64,000 bases of DNA from Hymenobacter nitidus (GCF_020447315.1 NZ_JAJADQ010000006.1:186001-250000); one strand, 5' to 3'. Shown: positions 8,574 to 18,277, numbered from the stretch's first letter. Notes: a model not told the origin generated them from the letters alone. Made by a program: numbers and translations.

Positions 8574-10064
8574 TTAATAACCCGTGTTCTGCGTCAGGCC
8601 GGTATTCACGTCCAGCTCGGTCTGCGGAATGGGCATCACCACGTTGTAGGGCTTAATACCCTTGCGCTTGAGGTGCTCGGAGGTGAGCAGCTCACCGGTG
8701 CGCTTCATATCAAACCACCGGTCCATTTCGAAGGCCAGTTCGTATTTCCGCTCCCGCCGGATGGCGGCCCGGAACTCGTCGTTGCCCATGCCGGGGCGCA
8801 GGTCGTGGGTGCCGGCCGAGCCCAGCGGCTCGCCAAACGCGCGGCGCCGCACCATGTTGGCATACTTGTAGCCGTCGGGAGTGTTGCCCTCAGCCTCGGC
8901 CAGAATCAGGTAGACTTCGCCCAGCCGGATAACCGGAATGTTGAGCTCCGAGTCCCAGACCCGGGTGTTTACCTTGCCCACAAACCACTTTTTCACGCCG
9001 TAGCCGTTGGGCGAGCCGGGTAGCTCCTTGGGCTGCTCACGGCCGTCGGGGTACTTGTCGCCGGGCTTCCAGATGGTTACCTCGCGGCGCACGTCACCGT
9101 CTTCGTAGCCGGCCACGAAGTCGGGCTCGGGAATATTGAAGCCGTAGCCGCCCTGGGGCACGATGCCCTGGCCGCGGGGGGCCATGAACTCATTGCCGCT
9201 CCAGCCCAGGCCGTCCTGGGTCCACTCGTTGCGGCCCGATACGTACTGCACTTCGAACAGCGACTCTTTGCCGTTCTCGTTGGCCACCTTGAAGTTGTCG
9301 CCGTAGTTGGCCCACAACTCCTTGCCGCTCTGGTTGATAACGAGGCGGGCCTGGGTGGCAGCATCGCTCAGCTTGTTCTGGGTCAGGTACACCTTGGCCA
9401 GCAGCGCCGCCGCCGACCACTTGGTGGCCCGCCCGATGTCGTCGCCGTTGTAGGAGCCCTCCAGCTTGGTAATGGCATCTTTCAGGTCGGCCTCAATCTG
9501 GGCATACACCTCGGCTACCGGCTTGCGCGGGGCATTCACTTCTTCCAGGGTCTTGGGAGGCTTTGTCAGCAGGGGCACGTCGCCGAACGTGCGCACCAGG
9601 TCGAAGTAGTACTTGGCCCGCAGAAACTCGGCCTCACCGATGCAGCGGTTCTTGATGGCCGCGTTGATGTCCATGCCCGGTATCTTCTCCATCACGATGT
9701 TGGCCCGGCCGATGCCCACGTAGCAGCTGCCCCAGAGGCGGGTCGTGAGCGGGTTGGTGCTCGGAATGTTGAAGTTGTCGAGCTGCTGCTGCTCGATACC
9801 GTCGCCGCCGCCACCACCACCGGTGGTAGAGAGGTCCGACATAATATCGCCGATACCCCACAGCGAGGAGTTGTACTGGCCGGCTTTGTTCAGCTCGCTA
9901 TACACGGCATTGGTGGCCTGAATAGCGTCGGTTTCAGTTTTGTAGAAGTTGGCGTCGGTTACCTGGTCGGTGGGCTCTTCGTCGAGAAAACTCTCACCGC
10001 AACCCGTCAGCAGACCCAGCGTCAGGAGCCAGGCACCGCAAGCATATTTATTGATGGATGACAT
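8574..10064 (-). CDS. SusD/RagB family nutrient-binding lipoprotein
   Basis: The 496-residue product has a lipobox (LLTGC, Cys22) followed by the SusD start FLDEEPTDQVTDANFYKTE. It contains TPR-like helices (FLRAKYYFDLVRTFGDVPL; YAQIEADLKDAITKL) and the usual C-terminal RRERKYELAFEMDRWFDMKR segment. SusD proteins form a lid on the SusC barrel and bind oligosaccharides at the cell surface. The gene sits 21 bases after SusC and is translated with it. The substrate is inferred as beta-glucan fragments from the flanking GH3 and GH16 genes. Confidence 0.96.
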   Translation of the reverse strand: MSSINKYACGAWLLTLGLLTGCGESFLDEEPTDQVTDANFYKTETDAIQATNAVYSELNKAGQYNSSLWGIGDIMSDLSTTGGGGGGDGIEQQQLDNFNIPSTNPLTTRLWGSCYVGIGRANIVMEKIPGMDINAAIKNRCIGEAEFLRAKYYFDLVRTFGDVPLLTKPPKTLEEVNAPRKPVAEVYAQIEADLKDAITKLEGSYNGDDIGRATKWSAAALLAKVYLTQNKLSDAATQARLVINQSGKELWANYGDNFKVANENGKESLFEVQYVSGRNEWTQDGLGWSGNEFMAPRGQGIVPQGGYGFNIPEPDFVAGYEDGDVRREVTIWKPGDKYPDGREQPKELPGSPNGYGVKKWFVGKVNTRVWDSELNIPVIRLGEVYLILAEAEGNTPDGYKYANMVRRRAFGEPLGSAGTHDLRPGMGNDEFRAAIRRERKYELAFEMDRWFDMKRTGELLTSEHLKRKGIKPYNVVMPIPQTELDVNTGLTQNTGY

Positions 10065-10085
10065 TGTCGTACTGAGGTTAGGAGG

Positions 10086-13000
10086 TTAAAAACCGATGTT
10101 TACACCGGCCAGGAACACGCGCGACTGTGGGTACACGCCCAAATCGACACCCCGGGCGCCCACTTCGGGGTCGTAGCCGGTGTAGTTGGTCAGGGTCAGC
10201 AGGTTCTGGCCGCTCACATACACGCGCAGCTGCTTGGCCGCAATCCGGTCCATGATGGCCTTGGGCAGGGTGTAGCCCAGGGTCAGGGTTTTGACGCGCA
10301 TGTAGGAGCCGTCTTCCATGAAGTAGCTGCTCACGCGCAGGTTCTGGTTCGGGTCGCCGGCAATGGCGCGGGGCACGTCGGTGCTGGTGCCGGGGCCAGT
10401 CCAGCGGCCCAGTACCCGCTTGCTGCCCTGGCTGTTGCCGTACAGGGCGCTTTCCAGGATGTAGCGGTTCTGGTTGTAGATGTCGTTGCCCTGGGAGCCC
10501 TGCAGGAACACGTTCAGATCGAAGCCCTGCCAGCTCAGCGTGTTGCTCATGCCGTAGGTGAAGTCGGGGTTGGGGTTGCCGAAGAAGGTGCGGTCCTTTG
10601 CGTTGATAACTCCGTCGCCGTTCAAATCCTTGAACCGGATGTCGCCGGGGGCCGTGCCGCCGGTCTGGTAGAAGGGCGTCACGCCGTTGCTCTTGGCCAG
10701 GGCGTTGTCGTTGACGGCCTTCACTTCTTCGGGCGTCTGGAACAGGCCGTCGGCCACGAAGCCGTAGAACGAGCCGAAGGCCGAGCCCTCATCGTAGCGC
10801 ACAATCACGCCGCTCAGGCCGCTCAGGCCGTCGTAGGGCTGCCCTACCCCAAGTGATTCCAACTCGGTTTTGTAGGCCGAGATGTTCAGGGTCGTCGACC
10901 AGCTCAGGCTCTTGCCCGCGCCCTGCATGTTGCGGGAGGTGAAGGAAAAGTCGATACCGCGGTTGTAGGCCGAAGCCGCGTTGCGGTTCACCGCCTCGTA
11001 GGTACCCGACACGAGTGACACCGGCACCGGCGCAATCAGGTTGGGCGAGCTGCGGTTGTAGAGGTCGATGGTGGCCTCGAAACGGTTGTCGAGGAAGCCC
11101 ACGTCGATACCCACGTTGGTCTGGTTGTTGGTTTCCCAGCGCAGGTCGTAGTTAGCCAGGCGCGTAGGCGCGGCCCCGGTCTGAATCGTGCCGTTGGGGC
11201 CGAAGGGATACTGAATGCGGGAGTTGATGGCAAACAGGTAAGCAAAGCGGCCGGCGTTGTTGGGGTTGCCTACTTTGCCATAGCCCACGCGCAGCTTCAG
11301 GTTGCTGATCATGCGGTTGCCCTTCAGGAACTCCTCTTCCGAAATGCGCCAGCCGGCCGACACGCCGGGGAAGAAGCCGAGTTTCTTGCCGGGTTCGAAG
11401 TAGCTCACGCCGTCGTAGCGCATGATGGTGGAGAACAGGTACTTGCCGGCAAACTCGTAGTTGAGACGGCCGAAGTAGCTGAGCAGCTTCTGGCGGGGTT
11501 CGATGGTGCCGCCGTTGCGTACCAGCGTGTTTTCCGGACCCGAGACAATGGTCTGCAGGTCGTTGCGCAGGTAGCCGCTCCGGTAGGCTTCTACGTTCTG
11601 CTTGTCGATAATCTGCGCCGACTGGCCCAGCAGCACGCTCACCTGGTGCTTGTTGGCAAACAGGTGGTCGTAGTTGATGGTATTCTCAATCAGGTAGCTG
11701 GTGTTGTAGTTCGAGGTAGCCGAGGCCCCGGCCACGCCGTAGCGGGTAATGTACGTCTGGTCCCCGATTTTGAGCTCAGGCACGGAAGGCCGGAAGGAGT
11801 TGAAGTTGTCAAAAATCAGGTCGGCGCCCACGTTAGTGCGGAAGCGTAATCCTTTTAGCGGCTCCAATTCGGCGAAAACCGTCGTCAGGGCCCGGTTGCG
11901 CACAAACTTCTGGTTGTTGAGCGTGGCGGCTACCACCGGGTTTTCCTCCACGAAGTTGTCTTCTTTGCCGCGGGGCTCATAGTAGTAGCCATCAGGGCGG
12001 AACAGTGGAATGATGGCCGGTATGCGCAGCGCCTGCTGAATGGTGCCGTACTCGTTGTTGCGCGAGCCTTCGGTACCACCCCCGGAGTTGATCTGCCGGT
12101 CGTTGAGGTGGGTGAGCGAAATGCTGGAGCCCATTTTCAGCATCTTATTTACCGACAGGTCGCCGTTGGCACGCAGCGTAAACCGCTCGAAGTTGGAGCC
12201 GATAACGGTGCCGTCCTGCTGGAAATAGCCGCCCGACACGGCGAAGCGGGCTTTGTCGCTGCCGCCGGTGGCCGAGAGGGAGTAGTTCTGAATGGCGGCC
12301 CGGCGGAAAATCTCATCCTGCCAGTCGGTGCCTTCGCCCAGCGCGGCGGGGTCGCGCAGGCGGTCCACCACGATTTTCTCGTTGGCCGCAATGCGGTTCT
12401 CGTTGTTGATAACGGCGTATTCCTGGGCGTTGAGCAAGCTCAGCTTGCGGGCGGCCTGCTGAAAGCCCCGGTAGGCGTCGAAGTTGATGGTCGATACGCC
12501 GGCCTTGCCCCGCTTGGTGGTGATAATGACGACGCCGTTGGCGGCCCGCACCCCGTAGATGGCGGTAGCGGAAGCGTCCTTCAGAATGTCAATGGTTTCA
12601 ATGTCGTTGGGGCTGATGGCATTCAGCTGGTTGTCGCCGCCCTCGGGCAGCGGGAAGCCGTCCACCACATACAGCGGGTTATTGTTGCCGGCCGACGTGA
12701 TGCCGCGCACCCGAATAGAGGTGCCGGAAGCCCCGCCCGGCGAGCCGCCGTTCGAGGTCACCGTGACGCCCGCCGCCCGGCCCTGCAGGGCCTGGGTAGC
12801 ATCGGCCACGGGCTGGGTCGCAATTTCGCGCGCCGACACCGACGATACGGCGCCCGTTACGCTCGCGCGCTCTTGGGTGCCATAGCCTACTACTACTACC
12901 TCACTCAGCGCCTTCAGGTCGTCGGCCAGCGTGACGGCCAGGTTGCCGCTGTTGCTGCCCGTCACGGCTACTTCCTGACGCAGGTAGCCCACGTAGCTGA

Positions 13001-13286
13001 ATACCAGCGTGCTGTTTTCCGGCACCGACAGCACAAACGTTCCGTCGGAATTGGTGGAGGTACCAATGGTGGTGCCTTTCACCAGCACGGTTACGCCCGG
13101 CAGGGGCTCGCCGTTGGCTTGCGTCACGCGGCCCGACACCGGCACGTCGGCCAGCGTGGGGCGCCCGGCGGCGGGGAGCGGCAGGGCCGGCGAACCAGCC
13201 AGGGCGGGTGCCGCCACTACCGGCAACCCAAGAGCTGCCAAGAGCAGTGCCCGCCGCAGAAAATGCGGGTAATTAGTTGAATTCAT
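10086..13286 (-). CDS. SusC/RagA family TonB-dependent outer-membrane transporter
   Basis: The 1,066-residue protein has a signal peptide and a CarboxypepD_reg-like domain at about 48-125 (VSGRVTQANGEPLPGVTVLV). The family signature LSEVVVVGYGTQ follows, then a plug domain (about 135-240, with IRVRGITSAGNNNPLYVVDG) and a large 22-strand-type barrel ending in aromatic GVNIGF. With SusD it should import beta-glucan oligosaccharides using TonB energy. It is the second gene of the operon, 75 bases after GH3. The sequence is intact and of normal length. Confidence 0.96.
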   Translation of the reverse strand: MNSTNYPHFLRRALLLAALGLPVVAAPALAGSPALPLPAAGRPTLADVPVSGRVTQANGEPLPGVTVLVKGTTIGTSTNSDGTFVLSVPENSTLVFSYVGYLRQEVAVTGSNSGNLAVTLADDLKALSEVVVVGYGTQERASVTGAVSSVSAREIATQPVADATQALQGRAAGVTVTSNGGSPGGASGTSIRVRGITSAGNNNPLYVVDGFPLPEGGDNQLNAISPNDIETIDILKDASATAIYGVRAANGVVIITTKRGKAGVSTINFDAYRGFQQAARKLSLLNAQEYAVINNENRIAANEKIVVDRLRDPAALGEGTDWQDEIFRRAAIQNYSLSATGGSDKARFAVSGGYFQQDGTVIGSNFERFTLRANGDLSVNKMLKMGSSISLTHLNDRQINSGGGTEGSRNNEYGTIQQALRIPAIIPLFRPDGYYYEPRGKEDNFVEENPVVAATLNNQKFVRNRALTTVFAELEPLKGLRFRTNVGADLIFDNFNSFRPSVPELKIGDQTYITRYGVAGASATSNYNTSYLIENTINYDHLFANKHQVSVLLGQSAQIIDKQNVEAYRSGYLRNDLQTIVSGPENTLVRNGGTIEPRQKLLSYFGRLNYEFAGKYLFSTIMRYDGVSYFEPGKKLGFFPGVSAGWRISEEEFLKGNRMISNLKLRVGYGKVGNPNNAGRFAYLFAINSRIQYPFGPNGTIQTGAAPTRLANYDLRWETNNQTNVGIDVGFLDNRFEATIDLYNRSSPNLIAPVPVSLVSGTYEAVNRNAASAYNRGIDFSFTSRNMQGAGKSLSWSTTLNISAYKTELESLGVGQPYDGLSGLSGVIVRYDEGSAFGSFYGFVADGLFQTPEEVKAVNDNALAKSNGVTPFYQTGGTAPGDIRFKDLNGDGVINAKDRTFFGNPNPDFTYGMSNTLSWQGFDLNVFLQGSQGNDIYNQNRYILESALYGNSQGSKRVLGRWTGPGTSTDVPRAIAGDPNQNLRVSSYFMEDGSYMRVKTLTLGYTLPKAIMDRIAAKQLRVYVSGQNLLTLTNYTGYDPEVGARGVDLGVYPQSRVFLAGVNIGF

Positions 13287-13361
13287 GAGCGTAGGAATTG
13301 GAAGTGGAGAGCAAAAAACATATACCCCAGCCGCACTCGCGCCGGCCGGGGCCGAAGAAAT

Positions 13362-15848
13362 CTAGGGTCGGGTGCCGGCGCTGCCCTGGCGGTCGGTGGG
13401 CGTGGTAGCGGCAGCGGGCGTGGCGTAGCGGAAACGCTTGGTCTGGTCGCCCACGCGCAGGGTAAAGTAGCCATCTTCCAGCTGGGCCTGCCCCTGGGCG
13501 TTGGGGTAAGTCAGGTCGCGGCGGGGCTGAATCTCGAAGGTAAATTGGCGGCTGGCGCCGGCAGCCAGCTCCTGCTTGTCGAAGTGCTTGAGCAGGCGCA
13601 CGGGCCGGGTAACGCGCCCTACTTCATCAGTCAGAAACCAGAGCACTGCTTCCTTGCCGGCCCGGCTGCCGGTGTTGGCCACCTGCACCGTGGCCCGAAT
13701 GGTGCCGTTGCCGCTGAGCACGGAGTCGGAGAGCTGCAGGTTGCTGTACTTGAAGGTGGTGTAGCTCAGGCCCTCGCCAAACTCGGTGAGCATGGCGGCC
13801 TTGTACTTGGGCCCGCGGTTTTCGAAGCCGGCCCCGAAGTCACTCAGCTCCAGACTGTTTTCGTTGTTGTCGTGGTGGTAGTTGGAGATGTGGCCGGCAA
13901 ACTGCGGATAGGTGAAGCTGAGCTTGCCGCTGGGGTTTACCTTGCCGCTGATAACCTCGGCAATGGCCTGCCCGCCGCCGAAGCCGGGCAAGCCGCCCCA
14001 CACCACCGCCGACGCCTTGTCGGCCACGCTGCGGATAATGCTGGGCCGCCCTCCGATAACCACCAACACGGTTGGCTTACCGGCCGCCTGGGCAGCGCGA
14101 GTCAGCTGCAGCTGGTCTTCAGGCAGCGTCAGGTCGCTGGTGTTGCCCAGGCCCTCGGTGTAGGGCCGCTCGCCCAGGGCCAGCACCACGGCATCGGCCC
14201 GGCGGGCAGCGGCGCTGATGTTGCTGAGCAGCATTTTGCCCGCCGCGTCGCGGTACGGCATGGTTTCTATCTGGGCCCCAGGGTACTCCTTTTTCAATGC
14301 TGCATATATCGTCAGCACTTCTTTGGGGTATTCAGCTTCCGGGCGGCCCTGCCAGGCCAGCGTCCAGCCGCCGGCTAGGTTGGCGCGCGAGTCGGCCGAG
14401 GGGCCCACCACCAGCAGCCGCTTTACTTTGGCGGGAGCAAGTGGCAGCGTGCCCTGCTCGTTTTTGAGCAGCACGATGGATTCGCGGGCGGCTTCGAGGG
14501 CCTGCAGCTTCAGGGCTGGGTCGCCGATGCGGCTGAGACGGTCGGTGCGGGGCATGGGGTTGTCGAAGAGGCCAATGTCCTCTTTCATCTGCAGCACCCG
14601 GCCGGCGGAAAGATTGATACGCTCCTCGCTCAGCCGGCCTTCGCGCACCAGCTCCTTCACGTAGCGGCAGAAGTTGGTGGTGTAGGGCGTCATGGCCATG
14701 TCCACACCCGCATCAATGGCCTGGAAGGTGGCTTCCTTCTCATTGGGCGCCGTTTTCTGAATGCGTACCAGCCGGATAATGTCTTCCCAGTCGGTAACGG
14801 CCACGCCTTTAAAGCCCATTTGGCGGCGCAGCAAGTCGGTGAGCACAGCTTTGGAGGAATGGACCGGCTCGCCGTTGATCAGGCCGCTGTTGATCATAAT
14901 GCTCTTCAGGCCGGCGTCGATGGCGGCCTGAAACGAGGGCCGGAAAAACTCCTGGATGCGCTGCTCCGGAATCAGGGCGTTGGTCCGGTCCCAGCCATTG
15001 CGGGGGTCGGAGTAGCCCAGAAAGTGCTTGCCGCAGGCGGCTACTTTGTAGGGCGCTATTTCTTTGTTTTCCTGCAGCTCCCGCACAAACGCAGCTCCCA
15101 TAACGGAGGCCACCAGCGGGTCTTCGCCGTAGGTTTCGTACACGCGCGGCCAATAGGTATTCACGCCCAGGTCGAGCACCGGGGCAAACACCCAGTGGTG
15201 GCCCAGATCAGCCGACTCCAGCACCGTGGCGCGGGCCGTTTGGCGGGCAAACTCGGGGTTGAAGGTGCCGCCCAGGTTCAGATTGTGCGGAAAGATAGCC
15301 GTGCCCGCCACGTAGCTTGCCCCGTGCATGTGGTCGATGCCGTAGATAATGGGAATGTGCAGCCTGGACTCGCGCATGGCAATGCGCTGCAAAGCCGCCG
15401 AATAGCGAATCCACTGCGCCGCCGGCACGGCCTCTCCATTTAGAAACGAGCCTACGTGGTATTGCCGGATCAGGGGCACCAGCTTGGCCGAGTCCAGGGT
15501 CACATCCTTCTGTACCCCGGTTGTGTTGATAACCGTGTTGGTGAGCTGGGTCATCTGCCCGATTTTCTCCTCCAGCGTCATCTGGGCCAGCAGCGCCGCT
15601 ACCCGCTCACTCACCACAGCAGGGGGCAGCGCGTTGCTGGCCGCAGAGACTGAACTGGCAGTAGGCGCGGACGAGGCTGCAGGAGTCGCAGCCGTCGGCA
15701 CGGCACCCCGCTGACAGCTACTTCCGACACTAAGGATAGCACCGAGCACAAACGTCTGCGTGACACGGGCCAAGCCTAAGCGCCGCAGGAATACGGAGGT
15801 CCTGGCTACTCCAGTAGGAGCTGCCAAGGAGGGGTAGGTAGTCGTCAT
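13362..15848 (-). CDS. bglX: GH3 beta-glucosidase, exported lipoprotein, first gene of the operon
   Basis: From the ATG at 15848 the protein has 828 residues. It has a long N-terminal region ending in a lipobox-like SVGSSC (Cys45). The GH3 N-terminal barrel follows, with KHFLGYSDP and the nucleophile in GVAVTDWEDI (Asp353), then the GH3 C-terminal sandwich (LAGGWTLAWQGRPEAEYPKEV) and a fibronectin-III-like tail (GEGLSYTTFKYSNLQLSD). It should release glucose from beta-linked oligosaccharides, probably in the periplasm or at the membrane. An upstream ATG at 15869 lies inside the candidate -7 element, so 15848 is preferred. The operon promoter lies directly upstream. Confidence 0.93.
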   Translation of the reverse strand: MTTTYPSLAAPTGVARTSVFLRRLGLARVTQTFVLGAILSVGSSCQRGAVPTAATPAASSAPTASSVSAASNALPPAVVSERVAALLAQMTLEEKIGQMTQLTNTVINTTGVQKDVTLDSAKLVPLIRQYHVGSFLNGEAVPAAQWIRYSAALQRIAMRESRLHIPIIYGIDHMHGASYVAGTAIFPHNLNLGGTFNPEFARQTARATVLESADLGHHWVFAPVLDLGVNTYWPRVYETYGEDPLVASVMGAAFVRELQENKEIAPYKVAACGKHFLGYSDPRNGWDRTNALIPEQRIQEFFRPSFQAAIDAGLKSIMINSGLINGEPVHSSKAVLTDLLRRQMGFKGVAVTDWEDIIRLVRIQKTAPNEKEATFQAIDAGVDMAMTPYTTNFCRYVKELVREGRLSEERINLSAGRVLQMKEDIGLFDNPMPRTDRLSRIGDPALKLQALEAARESIVLLKNEQGTLPLAPAKVKRLLVVGPSADSRANLAGGWTLAWQGRPEAEYPKEVLTIYAALKKEYPGAQIETMPYRDAAGKMLLSNISAAARRADAVVLALGERPYTEGLGNTSDLTLPEDQLQLTRAAQAAGKPTVLVVIGGRPSIIRSVADKASAVVWGGLPGFGGGQAIAEVISGKVNPSGKLSFTYPQFAGHISNYHHDNNENSLELSDFGAGFENRGPKYKAAMLTEFGEGLSYTTFKYSNLQLSDSVLSGNGTIRATVQVANTGSRAGKEAVLWFLTDEVGRVTRPVRLLKHFDKQELAAGASRQFTFEIQPRRDLTYPNAQGQAQLEDGYFTLRVGDQTKRFRYATPAAATTPTDRQGSAGTRP

Positions 15849-15866
15849 TTTGCTGGGGGGAATACC

Positions 15867-15981
15867 CAAAGATATTCTTCCTTGTTTGGGAAATGCAATA
15901 GCAAAAACCCTTCATACAAGCTGAAAACAAGGTTTTTTCACCTACTTCACATCGTGATTATACACTTACCACACACGCCGA
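15867..15981 (-). promoter_or_regulatory. Promoter region A of the GH3-SusC-SusD operon, shared with the large GH16 gene
   Basis: On the minus strand a perfect -7 element TATCTTTG (15874-15867) is preceded, 21 bases away, by TTG at the start of TTGCATTTCCCAAACAA (15898-15882). From 15882 up to about 15981 the sequence aligns without gaps to 24856-24955, upstream of the large GH16 gene. I count 70 of 100 identical positions, with a 17-base identical block at the promoter-proximal end. Upstream matches include TAAGTGTATA (15968-15959) and GCGTGTG (about 15977-15971). The extended conservation upstream of -33 suggests activator binding. Confidence 0.75.
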
Positions 15982-16054
15982 AAACAGCTTTATAGCCTAA
16001 TTATGACTTCAGCCCGGTTTTCGCAGCAAATTGTACTTACGGCTAAAAAACAAT

Positions 16055-16084
16055 GAAAAAAGCGGCCGTAAAGCCGCTTTTTTC
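16055..16084 (-). terminator. Rho-independent terminator after the 7TM sensor gene
   Basis: Stem GAAAAAAGCGGC / GCCGCTTTTTTC with a 6-nt loop lies about 50 bases beyond the sensor stop. It separates the sensor transcript from the downstream GH3 operon, so that operon is a unit of its own. Confidence 0.85.
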
Positions 16085-16115
16085 GAAAATAAATTTGTCC
16101 TGTCATTCGATTTGT

Positions 16116-16133
16116 GCTGCAAACGTTTGCAGC
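16116..16133. promoter_or_regulatory. Perfect 18-bp palindrome resembling a LacI-family operator
   Basis: GCTGCAAACGTTTGCAGC is perfectly self-complementary and CG-centred, like operators of LacI/PurR-family repressors. It lies just after the sensor stop codon and about 270 bases before the GH3 start. The core CAAACGTTTG recurs at 24824-24833. No LacI-family gene is present in the window. Confidence 0.4.
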
Positions 16134-16136
16134 TAC

Positions 16137-18164
16137 TCACGAACGGACCGATTCAACGGCCACCTGGTCTTCCTCCACGGTCGAGGTCGAGTCGAGCAGG
16201 ACGTGGGTCCAGCCCTCGTTTTCGTCGTAATCCGGAGCCAGCCGGCGGCGGCGCATGGCCTCCAACACCTTCTGGCTGAAGCTCCAGCAGGTACCCTGGC
16301 GCAGCTCCAGTACCCGGGAAAGCTCCTGCGATGAGTAGTTACCTTTGTGAGTGTAAATCAGGAAGACAGCGTAGAAGGCCTTGATAATGGAGAACTTACA
16401 CTTCTGCAGCATCGTGTAAGCCGTAGCCGACTCCACGTAGCGGCACTTGGTGCAGCGGCGGGCATGGGCCTCGCGGGCGTCGCAGTACTTCTCGTGCCCG
16501 CACTTGCGGCACCGGTAGCCCTGGGCCCACTTCAGGTCGGCCAGGTAGCTCAGGCAAGCGTCCTTGTCGGGGTAGATCTGGCTGAACTCGCCGAAATCAA
16601 CCTCTTTCGACAGCACGCGGGCCGTTTGGGCTTCCTGCAGGTCGCGCTGCAAGTCGGTGTTCAGCTTCTCGATGGCTGCCGACTGCAACGCCAGCAAGCC
16701 GTTGGCCTGCAGCAGCTCCCGGTTCTGGGCCACGATGGTTTCACTCTGCTGGCGCAGTTCCTCGGTGCGGCGCGCCACCTGGGCTTCCAGCTCCGAGTTG
16801 AGCTGATCTTTCAGCTCCTGGTTCTGGTGCAGCTGCTCCACCAGCCTGTCCTGCGCTAAATGCTTCTTGCGCAGCTGCTTCACCAGCTTTTCCTGGGCCC
16901 GAATGGTGGCATCTTTGATACCCTTTATCTTCTCGCCCAGCGCATACGACAGCACGGCTACTTCAAACACGAAGGCCACGTTCATGCTGTAGACGGTGAA
17001 GGCATTGTTGAAAAAATCGACTCCTAACTTTCTGGTAATCAAAAACAATAAGCTAACTACTACCCCGGCCTGGGCCAGCAGAAAGATGCGGGCCGGCCGG
17101 AAGCCCTGCCGGTACACCTGAATGGCAGCGTAGTAGAGCAACCCGTACGGGAGCAGATACAGCCAGAAGCTGAAGCCCGACTGAATAAACATCGTGTCGA
17201 GTAGCAGCAGGCCGGCGCTGAGCAATACCACCAGGCGCACTACCGGGTCGAAGCGGGGTAGGCGCTGGGGCGCGTCCAGGAAGTGGCGGGCATAGTAGCC
17301 GAAGGTGAGCAGCAGCAGAATGGGTGCCCCGGCGTTGACAATCTGGTTGAGCCAGGGCAGCTTCGGCCAGATATATTCGAAGCCCAGCCCGTCTTCGGAC
17401 AGAAATAACAGACTGCAGCTCAATACATAAGCCACGTAGCGCAGGTAGGTTTGCTCCCCGATGAACAGGAAGATAAATAGGTTATACACCACCATGATCA
17501 GCAGCACGCCATAGAAGCCACCGAGCATGCCGTACTCGCTCTGGAAGTGCGACGAGAGCATGGCCTCATTGCGCAGCCGCCCCAGAAAGCTGGTTTTGGA
17601 GCTTGACTTCAGCCGCAGGTAGTACGTCTGGGTCTGGCCCGGCTGCAGGTGGAGGCTGAACAGAAAGTTCTTGTAGGAATACGGGCGGGTGGCAAACGGC
17701 AGGTCGGCGCCGGTGTGCACGGCGGCGTATTTGCCGGCTGTGTTGGCCCCGTAGAAGGTGAGGTTGTTGATGTGCGAATCGAACATCTCCAGGTACCAGT
17801 GATGCTCATCGGAGTCTTCGATTCGCACGTTAATACGCAGCCAATACGCCGATTCGGTGTTTTCGATATTGCCGGCCAGCTTGCCGCCCGAGGTTACGTC
17901 GCCCGACTGGAAACGGCTGCCCCAGGTCGGGCTCATCACATCCTGCAGGGTGAGCCGGCCCGAGGGGTCTTCGAGCACCGCGTAGCGCGAGGGGTCGACG
18001 TACAGCTCATTGATGCCGCCATTAATCCGCAACGTGTCTTCGCGGGGCGCGGCCCGGCCGGGAGTTGCAAACGTGAGAAAAAGCAGGCACAGGTAGCCTA
18101 ATACACGCCAGCCCAAGGAGCCGGCAGCCTGAAGTCGGGGGAATTGGTGGGTGTAGGGCCTCAT
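16137..18164 (-). CDS. 7TM-DISM membrane sensor fused to an IS1595-type transposase DNA-binding region
   Basis: The 675-residue protein has a signal peptide (about 1-38) and an extracytoplasmic 7TMR-DISMED2-like beta-sandwich (about 45-200). A seven-helix membrane unit follows at about 205-415 (YGMLGGFYGVLLIMVVYNLF onward), then a long coiled coil (about 420-520). No histidine kinase, GGDEF, LytTR or LuxR domain follows. Residues 524-637 instead match the N-terminal region of IS1595/ISXO2 transposases: a zinc ribbon with Cys552, Cys555, Cys571 and Cys574, then the helical part ending QELSRVLELRQGTCWSFSQK. The DDE catalytic domain is absent and a 38-residue acidic tail follows. The family signature is recognised by eye; DNA binding is inferred. 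It lies between the GH5 gene and the GH3-SusC-SusD operon on the same strand and may regulate them. Confidence 0.82.
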   Translation of the reverse strand: MRPYTHQFPRLQAAGSLGWRVLGYLCLLFLTFATPGRAAPREDTLRINGGINELYVDPSRYAVLEDPSGRLTLQDVMSPTWGSRFQSGDVTSGGKLAGNIENTESAYWLRINVRIEDSDEHHWYLEMFDSHINNLTFYGANTAGKYAAVHTGADLPFATRPYSYKNFLFSLHLQPGQTQTYYLRLKSSSKTSFLGRLRNEAMLSSHFQSEYGMLGGFYGVLLIMVVYNLFIFLFIGEQTYLRYVAYVLSCSLLFLSEDGLGFEYIWPKLPWLNQIVNAGAPILLLLTFGYYARHFLDAPQRLPRFDPVVRLVVLLSAGLLLLDTMFIQSGFSFWLYLLPYGLLYYAAIQVYRQGFRPARIFLLAQAGVVVSLLFLITRKLGVDFFNNAFTVYSMNVAFVFEVAVLSYALGEKIKGIKDATIRAQEKLVKQLRKKHLAQDRLVEQLHQNQELKDQLNSELEAQVARRTEELRQQSETIVAQNRELLQANGLLALQSAAIEKLNTDLQRDLQEAQTARVLSKEVDFGEFSQIYPDKDACLSYLADLKWAQGYRCRKCGHEKYCDAREAHARRCTKCRYVESATAYTMLQKCKFSIIKAFYAVFLIYTHKGNYSSQELSRVLELRQGTCWSFSQKVLEAMRRRRLAPDYDENEGWTHVLLDSTSTVEEDQVAVESVRS

Positions 18165-18277
18165 GTAGCTCCCAATTTAAGGAAACGAACGCAGGGCTAC
18201 CAGTAGTGCCGTCGGAGGCCGGAGCCTTCGGCCTGATGCTCGCATGCGGAGGCGGCGGCAAACCGGCTGGTGGGCGT

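Noticed and set aside
12108..13280. 390-codon plus-strand frame opposite SusC
   Set aside because: SusC is unmistakable on the minus strand, and the opposite frame has no domain, signal or start context.
16137..16620. An IS1595-type insertion sequence
   Set aside because: Only the N-terminal DNA-binding part is present, in frame with the sensor. There is no DDE domain, no terminal inverted repeats and no target duplication visible.
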